The position numbers and the translations under genes were made by a program. Under the pieces are notes generated by a model that worked only from the letters and a program-made list of their open reading frames with translations, was not told where the DNA came from and did no database searches. From positions 65,346 through 99,232 of the forward strand of contig NZ_BMLW01000018.1 of assembly GCF_014645515.1 (NCBI RefSeq): a DNA stretch of 33,887 nt. The letters are read 5' to 3'. Source of the stretch: Oceanobacillus neutriphilus (GTDB taxonomy: Bacteria; Bacillota; Bacilli; Bacillales; Amphibacillaceae). Positions 1 to 6,963 of the stretch are shown one piece after another. Each line of letters starts with the position of its first letter. Within the stretch, counting starts at the first letter, position 1.

Positions 1-348
1 GATGCGTTGTCCGAGAAGCTTTATGTAAGTATCTCTCGCAAACTGACGAATTTTATTATATCGAGTAACCAACCGTTTGTAAAGAGAAAAATGAAAAAAA
101 CTTTATTTTATTTTTCAAAAGCTCTTCGATTACCTTCATTTCCTTATTCCAATGCTGTTTTTAGAGACTTTCATTTCATAACACATTTCATTTTTTGAAT
201 ATTCCCTTCTATATAATATTCAACTTTCGCACTTGAGAATAAACATCTATACCTTACTATTCAAGGATGAATATGTTCTTTATTATCCTGCTTGCATTTT
301 GTTAAATTATCCTTCTATTGAAATAGAGATTGTGTATAGCTCCGCTCC

Positions 349-460
349 GACCAACCACTACGCTTTCCATGGGGACGGCTTCAGCTAACTTGAAAAGAAA
401 ACCGCTTTTCAAGTGGATCTTCAGCTCGCCCTGTCCCCATAGGAGTCTACGTGGTTGGTC
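349..460. repeat. 112-bp imperfect palindrome, copy 1 of an interspersed repeat
   Basis: The ends GACCAACCA (349-357) and TGGTTGGTC (452-460) are exact inverted repeats. Inside, ATGGGGAC pairs with GTCCCCAT, and CTTCAGCTAACTT (379-391) faces AAGTGGATCTTCAG (411-424). The whole could fold into one long interrupted hairpin. The inner CTTCAGC...CTTCAG unit recurs in opposite orientation at 1092-1141, so this is a repeated element and not a lone terminator. It encodes nothing. I infer a non-autonomous intergenic repeat (REP/MITE-like). Confidence 0.7.
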
Positions 461-745
461 TGCGCTCAGTTGGGCTTCTACAGTGAATGAAAGAAGTCAT
501 ATTCTGATGGAGTTGGATGCAATGCTTTTTGCTTGTTGAAAAGATTATTTTAGTGTTTTAAATGGTTGATTTGGCATTTTAAATGATAACGCAGTATGGA
601 TAGTAAATATCGGGAATAGCTTTCATGAATAGAAAGTAATCGTGACCGGACATTTTTATTTATGCCTTGAAAAATATGTTTTTAACTGGTCTAATTTCTA
701 TTGGCTCTGTTGTATTAAACAGTATAGAATCCCCTTTCAGCGTAA

Positions 746-1173
746 GCGGACCGTTTTGACTCCTGAAAGAAAAGCGGAAAGCGTCGTTTAAAAAAAGTAA
801 CAACTGGACCGAAGCAACTGAGATAAAGGAATCATGCCCCTTTAGGGGTATGCCGACGTTAGGCTTCAGCCTGCTTTTAGTCGGCCTTCCTTTACTTTAA
901 CGGATGATGACTTTCACCCGCGGGGCATAAGTGCGGCGGTTTTGATGGGGCGAGTAATCGCAGTCCCAGTCCCAACTTTAGCTCTGTCTGCGCCTGACGG
1001 CTTGCCAGCCGCTAAGTCTTCTTTATCGTAGGGCGCTGTCGGGAAGTTGTCTAGTTTTTGACGCTTGTAGCTGGACAGGGATTAGCATCATCTGAAGATC
1101 CACTTTTGCCAAGTGCTCTTCTTGGAAAAAGTTAGCTGAAGAGCATGCCCCTCAGGAAAGCAAAACGGTTCGC
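746..1173. repeat. 430-bp GC-rich element with about 21-bp terminal inverted repeats
   Basis: GCGGACCGTTTTGACTCCTGA (746-766) is a close inverted match to 1152-1173: allowing one indel, TCAGGA, CAAAACGGT and CGC coincide. Between them lie small perfect hairpins, such as GCCGAC...GTCGGC around 852-884 with AGGCTTCAGCCT inside. A reversed copy of the inner unit of the 349-460 repeat lies at 1092-1141, with CTGAAGATCCACTT and AAGTTAGCTGAAG flanking a different loop. There is no transposase-like frame. It looks like a compound mobile or intergenic repeat with terminal inverted repeats. Confidence 0.55.
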
Positions 1174-1432
1174 CGAAGCGGTGGCTTTTACACGTTACCT
1201 TCTTTTTAGCTAGAGTTTATGTTTTGTCAAGAAATAGATAGAAGGAATGATTAACTCCTGTCTTTATGATAAGCCAGTTATTTTTTAAGGTGCTTGTAAT
1301 TCAACTTATACAGTTAAAAAATATACCGATAATCCTCCTGAGAAAGCAAAGTATATTTTCATAACAGTACTGCCCGGGCTGCCTTTTCCGTTTACATATA
1401 CTATCCTAACTAGAAGAAAAACGGATTATCAC

Positions 1433-1461
1433 TTTATCACCTGGTACTAATCAGTTATAAT
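1433..1461 (+). promoter_or_regulatory. fabI promoter (sigma-A type)
   Basis: A perfect TATAAT -10 lies at 1456-1461. Seventeen bases upstream is a weak -35 (TTTATC, 1433-1438) inside the FapR-type site. The -10 is 34 bases before the chosen fabI start, leaving a short leader. The poor -35 and overlapping operator fit a promoter set by repressor binding. Confidence 0.65.
1434..1450 (+). promoter_or_regulatory. FapR-type operator upstream of fabI
   Basis: The 17 bases match the Bacillus FapR consensus TTAGTACCTGGTACTAA at 15 positions; only the fourth and fifth bases of the left half differ. The site lies just upstream of the -10 box, where bound repressor would block RNA polymerase. FapR is the malonyl-CoA-sensing repressor of fatty-acid synthesis genes in Bacillota, and fabI is a known target in B. 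subtilis. The operator call rests on the sequence match and on this gene context. Confidence 0.8.
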
Positions 1462-1495
1462 AGGTGCTAAGTTAAATGTTGAATGGAGGATGAAA

Positions 1496-2272
1496 ATGAC
1501 AAAACTATTAGAAGGTAAAAATATTGTTGTAATGGGTGTCGCCAATGAAAGAAGTATTGCCTGGGGTATCACAAAATCTCTACATAACGCTGGAGCCAGC
1601 CTTATTTTTACGAATAGACAAGAAAGATCCTATAAAAAATTAGTCAAACTTTTAGATAAGCATGAAATTGAACCAAAAGCAGTTGTTTCCTGCGATGTAG
1701 CATCAGATGAGAGCGTGCAGGAGGCTTTTAATGAAATAAAGGAAAAAGTCGGTGTGATTCACGGATTGGTTCACTCAGTTGCTTTTGCCAAACGCGAAGA
1801 ACTGCAAGGCGAGTATGTAAATACTTCCCGTGACGGCTTTTTACTTGCACAAGAAATCAGTGCTTATTCGCTGGTATCTGTTACAAAGGCTGCACAGGAA
1901 TTAATGACTGAAGGCGGTTCAATTGTCACACAAACTTATATTGGAGCGGAGCAGGTTGTTCCAGGCTACAACGTTATGGGTGTTGCTAAAGCATCTCTGG
2001 AAGCAAGCGTCCGCTATTTAGCTGAAGATGTAGGTAAACGCGGGATTCGCGTGAACGCTGTATCAGCCGGCCCAATTCGTACACTTTCTGCAAAGGGAGT
2101 GGCTAACTTCAATGAAAAATCACATGTTGTAGAAGAAAGAGCTCCATTGCGCCGTAATATTGATCAGGATGAAGTTGGAGATGCAACTTTATTCTTCCTA
2201 AGTGCACTCTCTCGCGGAATTACCGGAGAAGTATTGCATGTCGATGCCGGATTTAACATTATCGGTGGCTGA
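1496..2272 (+). CDS. fabI: Enoyl-[acyl-carrier-protein] reductase (NADH), FabI
   Basis: FabI catalyses the last reduction of each cycle of type II fatty-acid synthesis, converting enoyl-ACP to acyl-ACP in the cytoplasm. The protein is a full-length (258 residue) atypical short-chain dehydrogenase. It has an N-terminal nucleotide-binding start (NIVVMGVANERSIAWGI), the catalytic Tyr148/Tyr158 and Lys165 in TYIGAEQVVPGYNVMGVAKA, and the conserved SAGPIRTLSA segment near residue 205. An ATG at 1490 is directly abutted by the ribosome site GGAGG (1485-1489), so the ATG at 1496, six bases away, is the likely start. The gene stands alone between its promoter/FapR site and a terminator. It is ordinary host DNA and precedes the prophage. 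Confidence 0.95.
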   Translation: MTKLLEGKNIVVMGVANERSIAWGITKSLHNAGASLIFTNRQERSYKKLVKLLDKHEIEPKAVVSCDVASDESVQEAFNEIKEKVGVIHGLVHSVAFAKREELQGEYVNTSRDGFLLAQEISAYSLVSVTKAAQELMTEGGSIVTQTYIGAEQVVPGYNVMGVAKASLEASVRYLAEDVGKRGIRVNAVSAGPIRTLSAKGVANFNEKSHVVEERAPLRRNIDQDEVGDATLFFLSALSRGITGEVLHVDAGFNIIGG

Positions 2273-2289
2273 TTTCTTCAAAATATACA

Positions 2290-2329
2290 AAACTGTCTCT
2301 CTCCAAAAAAGAGAAGGCAGTTTTTTTAT
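2290..2329 (+). terminator. Rho-independent terminator of fabI
   Basis: An imperfect stem (AACTG and CTCTC pairing with GAGA and CAGTT) encloses an A-rich loop and is followed by a run of seven T. It lies 18 bases after the fabI stop codon. Confidence 0.85.
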
Positions 2330-2461
2330 TGGCAAAAACAAAGTTTTCTTCTACGTTTAATGTTTTTTGTAGCGGGAATTAATATTAATACATGTTCAAA
2401 TTAGCTGATAAAGTTTTTTGAAACATGCTTTATTGGAATATATATAAAGGGGTGTAATAAA

Positions 2462-3148
2462 ATGTATAACTATATACAGCATTATATTAACGGTCAGTGG
2501 GTTGATTCCACTGGAAACGAGAAAATTGATGTGATCAACCCTGCAACGGAAGAAAAAATTGGTGAAATCAGCTCTGGTACGAAAGAGGATCTCGATAAAG
2601 CAGTAAAAGCTGCACGAGCTGCATTCCCGGCTTTTTCACAAACAACCAAAGAAGAACGAGCTGCCTTGTTAGACCGCATTGCAGATGAATACGAAAAACG
2701 GAAAGATAAGTTTATTGAAATAATTATGGCAGAGCTTGGCTCTCCAATAACTTTCACAACAAATGTGCAATATCAGATGGGATTAAACCATTTCCGCACG
2801 GCAGCAAAGCTGGTACGCGATTTTGAGTTTACCGAAAAACGGGAAAACTCCTTTGTCCAAAAAGATGCTATTGGCGTTGCCGGTTTAATTACACCATGGA
2901 ATTTCCCTACAAACCAGGTTTCTACGAAGCTGGCTTCTGCGTTTGCAGCAGGCAGTACTGTGGTACTAAAACCTTCTGAAGAAACTCCTTTCGCGGCAAT
3001 GCTGCTTACTGAAGCGATGGAAGCTGCCGGTGTTCCCAAAGGAGTATTCAACCTTGTATCCGGAACAGGCGATACAATTGGTAATGGAATCAGCTCTCAT
3101 CCGGATATTGATTTCGTATCTTTCACCGGATCCCCTGTAGTTACATAA
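2462..3148 (+). pseudogene. Aldehyde dehydrogenase, 5' part only, cut by prophage insertion
   Basis: The 228 codons encode the N-terminal, NAD-binding half of an aldehyde dehydrogenase (family length about 475-490). They include NGQWVDS and INPATEE near the start, PWNFPTNQ near residue 145 and VLKPSEETPF near residue 170. The last family-like residues are VSFTGSP (about 219-225), where relatives continue into a GxxVG stretch. The frame then reads VVT and stops. The catalytic Cys and Glu regions are missing, so no active enzyme can come from this piece. The start is good (AAAGGGGTG before ATG). Phage genes begin directly afterwards, so the breakpoint is probably attL and the 3' part should lie beyond the other prophage end. 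A plain deletion is the alternative. Confidence 0.85.
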
Positions 3149-3150
3149 GC
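3126..3150. other. Probable left prophage junction (attL) in the aldehyde dehydrogenase gene
   Basis: Homology to aldehyde dehydrogenase stops at about 3126-3135, and a stop codon follows within four codons. Downstream DNA is phage or moron sequence. The exact core cannot be set without the other end of the prophage, which is outside the window. Confidence 0.55.
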
Positions 3151-3171
3151 ACAAAATATACATATATATAA

Positions 3172-3196
3172 AGAGGGGTTTCCCCTCTCTTTTTTA
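3172..3196. terminator. Bidirectional terminator at the left prophage edge
   Basis: AGAGGGG and CCCCTCT form a perfect 7-bp stem around three bases. A T-run follows on the plus strand and a TTTATATA tract on the minus strand. It lies 12 bases past the minus-strand YolD-like gene, and also closes transcription coming from the broken dehydrogenase. Confidence 0.8.
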
Positions 3197-3206
3197 GTTC
3201 CTTCTA

Positions 3207-3446
3207 TTATACATCCTCAACTTGAATAATCCGGTTAAAAGGAATTTCTATCCTGCCAGACTCATTAGAGCATTTGATAATCATATCCCAGATATTAATC
3301 GGTTCATCTATGTTACATACGATTTCTTTAAATTCACCATCATTAAAATATTTTATCCATACTTTTGTACCCTGCTTATGCGCCAGATATATCTCAAATC
3401 CGTTATGCTCCAGCTGGTGCTCATCTAATACTGGCTTTTCAATCAT
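3207..3446 (-). CDS. Small YolD-like protein (79 aa)
   Basis: The C-terminal half has the features of the YolD-like family, whose members often sit beside Y-family polymerase genes in Bacillus. It shows a KVWIKYFNDGEFKE strand pair, then a predicted strand ending in IEIPFNRIIQVED. The N-terminal RG.KW part of the family is not visible, so it may be a shortened member. The start is clear: GGGAGGG lies seven bases before ATG. It is transcribed divergently from the 145-codon gene at 3565, with a LexA-like box between them, so both may be SOS genes. The molecular function of the family is not established. Confidence 0.55.
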   Translation of the reverse strand: MIEKPVLDEHQLEHNGFEIYLAHKQGTKVWIKYFNDGEFKEIVCNIDEPINIWDMIIKCSNESGRIEIPFNRIIQVEDV

Positions 3447-3470
3447 GAGTATTCCCTCCCAAAATTGCCG

Positions 3471-3498
3471 TTTGACGAATGTTTGTTCTGGTTATAAT
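3471..3498 (+). promoter_or_regulatory. Promoter of the SOS-type YolD-like gene
   Basis: The -35 TTTGAC (3471-3476) and -10 TATAAT (3493-3498) are separated by 16 bp. The LexA-like box overlaps both flanks. The leader to the ATG at 3565 is about 60 bases. Confidence 0.65.
3476..3489 (+). promoter_or_regulatory. LexA (DinR)-type SOS box
   Basis: CGAATGTTTGTTCT matches the Gram-positive LexA consensus CGAAC-N4-GTTCG at 8 of the 10 fixed positions, and the spacing is exact. It starts within the -35 and ends just before the -10 of the promoter for the 3565 gene. That is a repressing position, and it could also act on the divergent gene. Confidence 0.7.
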
Positions 3499-3564
3499 AT
3501 AAATATATCAAATTAATAAGAACGCGTGTACTGTTATTATTTAGCAATGAAAGGAAGGATAAAA

Positions 3565-3963
3565 ATGGAAGAAGTATCTGTAACCTATGTCACGCCTGAA
3601 ATGTACGGATATACAGACAGAGGTATACAAAAATGGATGGGATTGATATTAGCTGACCAGACCGATGCGATAAAACAAATAAACAATGAGGTAGACGAAA
3701 TAGAAGGCAAAGATGAAATGAGCATAGAAGAGATATCACAAGTGCTGCATAGAGCATATGCAATGGATTTTCCGATAGCGATTCAAGCAAATGCCATGCG
3801 CAATGGAAGTTATTACAAGGATGTGGAATGTAAGATAGCTGGATATGGAAACGGAAGGATATTTTTGAAGGTGATTGATGGGAGAAAGACTAGTTGCACG
3901 ATTGACCAAATAAGGAATGTGGAGTATATGAGTCCGCTGGATTGGTACGATAAGAAGAAATAG
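3565..3963 (+). CDS. YolD-like protein (132 aa), SOS-associated moron
   Basis: The segment DRGIQKWMGLILADQTDAIKQ near residue 20 fits the RG.xKW.xxxLxE start of YolD-like proteins. The C-terminal part (YKDVECKIAGYGNGRIFLKV, then TCTIDQIRNVEYM) fits the family's terminal beta segment. The chosen ATG has GGAAGG seven bases upstream; the in-frame ATG at 3526 lacks a ribosome site. It is one of the few rightward genes in the prophage. It has its own promoter with a LexA-like box and shares a convergent terminator with the amidase gene. I infer a DNA-damage-induced moron; its biochemical role is unknown. Confidence 0.6.
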   Translation: MEEVSVTYVTPEMYGYTDRGIQKWMGLILADQTDAIKQINNEVDEIEGKDEMSIEEISQVLHRAYAMDFPIAIQANAMRNGSYYKDVECKIAGYGNGRIFLKVIDGRKTSCTIDQIRNVEYMSPLDWYDKKK

Positions 3964-3991
3964 CCCCCACAAGCGTGAGGGCTTGTTTTAT
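3960..3991. terminator. Terminator shared by the convergent YolD-like and amidase genes
   Basis: AGCCCCCAC and GTGAGGGCT form a stem with one mismatch around AAGC, followed by GTTTTA on the plus strand. It lies between the stops of the rightward YolD-like gene and the leftward amidase gene. Confidence 0.7.
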
Positions 3992-3993
3992 GC

Positions 3994-4974
3994 CTAAAAC
4001 GCACCAGCATTTAACCTACGTTGCAATGCCTTGACCATTGCAGATGATGGTCTGCTAATCACTCCATCTTGAGGAGTACCTAAATATTTTTGCAATGCTC
4101 GTACAGTACCAGGTCCGAGTTTACCATCTGCACTTGAACCGACTTTACGTTGTAACGCTACAATAACATTACTACCCCCATTACCAAATTGTACTGTATT
4201 ACCATATAAGGATTGAGTGACAGAGTTTCTAGGTTGTTTGGATATAATTCCGTCCACAGGTGTTTTTAATGCCTGCTGCAATGCTCGTGTCGTGCCATTA
4301 CCCCATTTACCATCTACAGACAGATTAACTTTTGGGTTTGTCTTTTTAGTGGTGCTGGATCCTGTTTGAGTTTCCTTTTGCTTGGATACTTTTTCAGAGG
4401 CACTATTAGTATTCTTTACATTAAGAAACTCCATAATACCATCAGCAATGGCCTCACCCTGCGCTTTAAGTTTTGCATTATCACGCATAGATTTAATATC
4501 AATTCTTGAATCCATAAAACCTCCCTCGGTAAGGACGGCAGGCATTTTTGTTTGACGAGTGATAGCGAGGTTAGATTTTTTCATACCTCTATCCTTTAGC
4601 CCCATTGCTTTAACGTATTTGGGATGGATACATCTAGCTAATATTTCAGCTTGTGGATGCGATCCGTTTTGAGTAAATGTTTCAATTCCTATTTCGTAAT
4701 TGAGCCATGATGTACCAAGCGCATTGTGATGGCATGATACATATGCATCTGCACCCCATGCATTTGCTTTATTTGTACGTGCAGTTAACCCGATATCCGT
4801 TTTACCAGACGCGTCATCAGTACGCAAGACCTCTACACCATTAGCTTTTAGTTTTGCAATCGCCGCTCTCACTACTGCGTCATTAAAATTCCACTCATAT
4901 TCGCCAGCTGGCGAACGCTTGCCCGGTGTTGAACCACTTCCGCCATGGCCTGCACACATTGCTACTTTTACCAT
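3994..4974 (-). CDS. Phage endolysin: N-acetylmuramoyl-L-alanine amidase (Amidase_3) with two C-terminal cell-wall modules
   Basis: It cleaves the bond between MurNAc and the stem peptide to lyse the host at the end of infection. The N-terminal domain (about 1-185) is a zinc amidase of the CwlV/Amidase_3 type. Zinc ligands and catalytic residues are visible in order: AGHGG (His10), an EYEWN glutamate near 25-27, CHHNA near 80 and LTEGGF near 150. A Ser/Thr/Lys-rich linker follows (about 190-215). Two related segments come next, each with DGKxGxGTxRALQ and a DGxIS turn, which look like peptidoglycan-binding repeats. The start ATG has GAGGAGG-like spacing. It is the last gene of the lysis set, after XhlA-like and holin genes, with a hairpin between holin and amidase. 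Confidence 0.9.
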   Translation of the reverse strand: MVKVAMCAGHGGSGSTPGKRSPAGEYEWNFNDAVVRAAIAKLKANGVEVLRTDDASGKTDIGLTARTNKANAWGADAYVSCHHNALGTSWLNYEIGIETFTQNGSHPQAEILARCIHPKYVKAMGLKDRGMKKSNLAITRQTKMPAVLTEGGFMDSRIDIKSMRDNAKLKAQGEAIADGIMEFLNVKNTNSASEKVSKQKETQTGSSTTKKTNPKVNLSVDGKWGNGTTRALQQALKTPVDGIISKQPRNSVTQSLYGNTVQFGNGGSNVIVALQRKVGSSADGKLGPGTVRALQKYLGTPQDGVISRPSSAMVKALQRRLNAGAF

Positions 4975-4992
4975 AATATAAAACCTCCTCTA

Positions 4993-5027
4993 AAATTTAA
5001 AAAGAGCAGCCGCAGCTACTCTTTACT
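4993..5027 (-). terminator. Terminator or attenuator between holin and amidase genes
   Basis: On the minus strand, AAAGAGTAGC and GCTGCTCTTTTT form a near-perfect stem around TGCG, followed by T-rich DNA. It overlaps the holin stop codon. Leftward transcripts would partly end here, reducing amidase relative to holin. Confidence 0.7.
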
Positions 5028-5247
5028 TGGTTAGATAATTTTTCTTTAAAACTTCTTTTTGCTGCTTGCCTTTCCAGGTAATATAATTATTTTTGAACCA
5101 CGTCCATACACTTACGACAGTGGTTAACCCCAAAGCAATAGCTTCTTCACTAAATACAGGAACGGCATTTAATCCCGCCTGCTCCAGCCATACGTTTACC
5201 CAAACAATTACTAATGCTACAGTTCTTATGATTGTTCCTTTATCCAT
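5023..5247 (-). CDS. Phage holin, SPP1-type (74 aa)
   Basis: This small protein has a hydrophobic segment at about 4-21 (TIIRTVALVIVWVNVWL), a short turn, a second apolar segment at about 35-52 (AIALGLTTVVSVWTWF) and a Lys-rich tail. That is the pattern of short class II-like holins next to XhlA in Bacillus phages. It would make membrane lesions that release the amidase. ATG at 5256 touches the ribosome site GGAGG, so the in-frame ATG at 5247, nine bases downstream of GGAGG, is the better start. It lies between the XhlA-like gene and the amidase gene. Confidence 0.8.
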   Translation of the reverse strand: MDKGTIIRTVALVIVWVNVWLEQAGLNAVPVFSEEAIALGLTTVVSVWTWFKNNYITWKGKQQKEVLKKNYLTK

Positions 5248-5262
5248 TTTTATCATCCTCCA

Positions 5263-5604
5263 TTAACTATTAATTACATAGTTCAAGACAAATACCGCCA
5301 GGCTAATTCCGACGGCTAACCATGTTGGCAAATGAGTCATTAAATTTTCCCGACGCTTTACTTCCCTCTCAACATCATCAATGCTGGCTTTATCTTTCAT
5401 TTCTGCTTTAATCTCCTGAATGTCTTTTTCTAACTCATTTGCTTTATTTCGAGCACCTTTAGCGATGTCATAAGTCTCATTCATTCGCTCTTTCATATCC
5501 AAAAGGTTGTCCAACTTTCCACTTTGCTCTGCAAGCGAGACCTTGACTTCCATCAAGACATTCATAAACTTTTCCATGTCCTCCACATCCTTTTGTGTGT
5601 CCAT
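5263..5604 (-). CDS. xhlA: XhlA-like haemolysin/lysis accessory protein (113 aa)
   Basis: The first 90 residues are charged and heptad-like, so a coiled coil is likely (VSLAEQSGKLDNLLDMKERM onward). One C-terminal membrane segment follows (THLPTWLAVGISLAVFVLNY). This is the layout of XhlA of PBSX, which works with the holin in lysis. It is slightly longer than XhlA of B. subtilis. The start has AAGGGGGTC before ATG. The gene directly precedes the holin gene, with 15 bases between them. Confidence 0.8.
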   Translation of the reverse strand: MDTQKDVEDMEKFMNVLMEVKVSLAEQSGKLDNLLDMKERMNETYDIAKGARNKANELEKDIQEIKAEMKDKASIDDVEREVKRRENLMTHLPTWLAVGISLAVFVLNYVINS

Positions 5605-5626
5605 TCTCGACCCCCTTCACTGCGAC

Positions 5627-5661
5627 ATAAAAAAGACACCTCTTATGAGATGTCTTTTGAA
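5627..5661 (-). terminator. Rho-independent terminator before the lysis genes
   Basis: On the minus strand, AAAAGACATCTC and GAGGTGTCTTTTTT pair around ATAA with one wobble. The hairpin follows the 77-codon gene by two bases and separates it from the lysis genes. Confidence 0.85.
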
Positions 5662-5662
5662 T

Positions 5663-5896
5663 TTATATATTTTCTCTTAAAAATCTTTCTCCGGCTGCCG
5701 TAATACCGATGATTTCTTTATTTCCTTCAGCCACGGTTTTATAGTTAAGCAATCCGTTACGATCAATATCTCTAAATGCATTTAATATCTTGACGTTTTC
5801 CTCGTGTTCCATTGCAATTTCAATGGTAGTACGGTTAAGATAACTTCCATTTTTGACATTGCGAAGAATGTGTAATATTAATGCTCTATGATTCAT
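5663..5896 (-). CDS. Small winged-helix-like protein, possibly YjcQ family (77 aa)
   Basis: The residues read like a compact winged helix: helices ALILHILRNVKNG and VKILNAFRDIDRNGLL, then a beta hairpin around KEIIGITAAGERFL. The closing ITAAGERFL pattern is common in YjcQ-type phage proteins. The start has GGGAGGGG before ATG. A terminator follows. It could act on DNA, but nothing in the sequence identifies a target. Confidence 0.5.
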   Translation of the reverse strand: MNHRALILHILRNVKNGSYLNRTTIEIAMEHEENVKILNAFRDIDRNGLLNYKTVAEGNKEIIGITAAGERFLRENI

Positions 5897-5983
5897 GAAA
5901 CCCCTCCCTTTATACCTTTATCGACATAATAAGAGGGCCCTTAAAGCGTAATTAAGCACCCGTTAGGATGCTGTGGTCAATGT

Positions 5984-6286
5984 TTAGTTATTGTTTAAGG
6001 TTTGAATTATATGATTATAATTTTCATTTGATACAAATGGCTCAACTATTTTAAGTTCTTTCATCAATTCATCCGCAGCATTTTTATTTATATAAAACAA
6101 TTGTTGAATTATATATGCTTGGGATTCTTCGTCGTAATTTTCAACGATTGATACATTTCTTTTTGTACCATTAAGTTTAGAAATATAGTTGTTTTCTAAA
6201 TCCGTGAAAAACCAATCATAAACATTAACTCCTAAATTATTTGTGTGATTTTTCATTTCTATAATATCCTCGACAGTATTAACCAT
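5984..6286 (-). CDS. Unknown AT-rich moron protein (100 aa)
   Basis: I do not recognise this protein. It is acidic and Asn-rich, has no membrane segment, and ends in a run of Asn. A good ribosome site (AGGAGGG, seven bases) supports it as real. Base composition is more AT-rich than the tail genes beside it, which suggests separate acquisition. It is divergent from the 67-codon gene at 6419, and the two share an upstream region with a long inverted repeat. Confidence 0.55.
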   Translation of the reverse strand: MVNTVEDIIEMKNHTNNLGVNVYDWFFTDLENNYISKLNGTKRNVSIVENYDEESQAYIIQQLFYINKNAADELMKELKIVEPFVSNENYNHIIQTLNNN

Positions 6287-6307
6287 CTGACATCCCTCCT
6301 GTCTACG

Positions 6308-6391
6308 TATTCGACAAAAAGAAGGAAAATCCTTCTAAAAGATGTTTTTATTTTACATTTTATAAAGGAAATTATCCTTCTCTGTCGAATA
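6308..6391. promoter_or_regulatory. Divergent control region bounded by a 22-bp inverted repeat
   Basis: TATTCGACA at 6308-6316 with GAAGGA downstream is mirrored by TCCTTC and TGTCGAATA, ending at 6391. The arms are close to a perfect inverted repeat apart from a short spacer difference. Between them lie the AT-rich promoter candidates for both divergent genes, such as TATAAA around 6361 on plus and TATAAAAT on minus. Symmetric arms flanking both promoters suggest a dimeric regulator or DNA looping. Confidence 0.55.
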
Positions 6392-6418
6392 TAGTAATTT
6401 GGAAGGAGGTGGATACTT

Positions 6419-6622
6419 ATGAGAGTGGAAACCCATATTAAGATTAAAAACGGTCAAACTGTTATCCTGCCAAATATTCCTAATGAATTTAATGATTCTT
6501 TTTTTCGTCAGATTGAACAGCGACGGATAAATAATGACACTGTTTTTCTATATTCACCAAAGGAAGAGATTTCAGTAAAAGCGAGAGATATACATTCAAT
6601 TGAATTCATCATTCTCGGCTAA
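6419..6622 (+). CDS. Unknown small rightward moron protein (67 aa)
   Basis: I do not recognise this protein. It reads as mostly beta strands (THIKIKNGQTVILPN, then TVFLYSPKEEISVKARDIHSIEF). The C-terminal half resembles small SH3-like or YolD-tail folds, but that is only an impression. A very strong ribosome site (AAGGAGGTGG, eight bases from ATG) supports translation. It runs against the phage late operon, so it probably has its own promoter in the inverted-repeat region. Its 3' end overlaps that of the leftward 117-codon gene by about 14 bases. Confidence 0.55.
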   Translation: MRVETHIKIKNGQTVILPNIPNEFNDSFFRQIEQRRINNDTVFLYSPKEEISVKARDIHSIEFIILG

Positions 6623-6962
6623 ATGAAAGATTTCCAACAGCAACACCTATTCGCATTGGTTCAACTACTTTAGCAGAAGAAATGGACATATTCTTGTTTC
6701 CTAATTCAAGGATTCTGTCCATTTTCTTTTCAATGCGATCCAGTTGTGTTTCTACAACAGGTCCCTTCACATCTTCATTATTGTTAGAACTAATATATAA
6801 ATCTCCTTTGTCTGCCCCTATATACATATTTACCCGCACCCCTTCATCATTGATATATTTATCCTGCAAACAATCTTTACATTCAAAATAGGTTGCTAGG
6901 CCGCATCGCGCTTTTTCTACAATAGGTTTATCAATTGACTTCCCACATTCTTTACATTTCAT
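6609..6962 (-). CDS. Zinc-ribbon phage protein of unknown role (117 aa)
   Basis: The N-terminus carries CKECG (from residue 3) and ECKDC near residue 30, the spacing of a four-Cys zinc ribbon. A middle segment (RVNMYIGADKGDLYIS) is beta-like. A heptad stretch near 75-95 (TQLDRIEKKMDRILELGNK) could form a short coiled coil. The ATG at 6962 with AAGGAGGG upstream is preferred over the longer in-frame start at 7025. It is the last gene of the tail operon, just after the small coiled-coil gene. Confidence 0.6.
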   Translation of the reverse strand: MKCKECGKSIDKPIVEKARCGLATYFECKDCLQDKYINDEGVRVNMYIGADKGDLYISSNNNEDVKGPVVETQLDRIEKKMDRILELGNKNMSISSAKVVEPMRIGVAVGNLSFSRE

Positions 6963-6963
6963 A

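Larger units (their letters stand above)
1..1430. other. Gene-free chromosomal stretch with palindromic repeats
   Basis: No open frame here has a convincing ribosome site or protein-like composition. The short frames at 7-198 and 330-539 look accidental, the second being a translation of a palindrome. Positions 1-330 and 470-740 are AT-rich and featureless to me. The content is in two GC-richer blocks, 349-460 and 746-1173, described separately. Nothing I recognise as tRNA, rRNA or a riboswitch is present. Confidence 0.6.

Noticed and set aside
330..539. 69-codon plus-strand frame
   Set aside because: It is the translation of a 112-bp palindrome; no ribosome site.
703..720. Possible IS6-type terminal repeat (GGCTCTGTTG)
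   Set aside because: Too short, no partner repeat and no transposase frame nearby.
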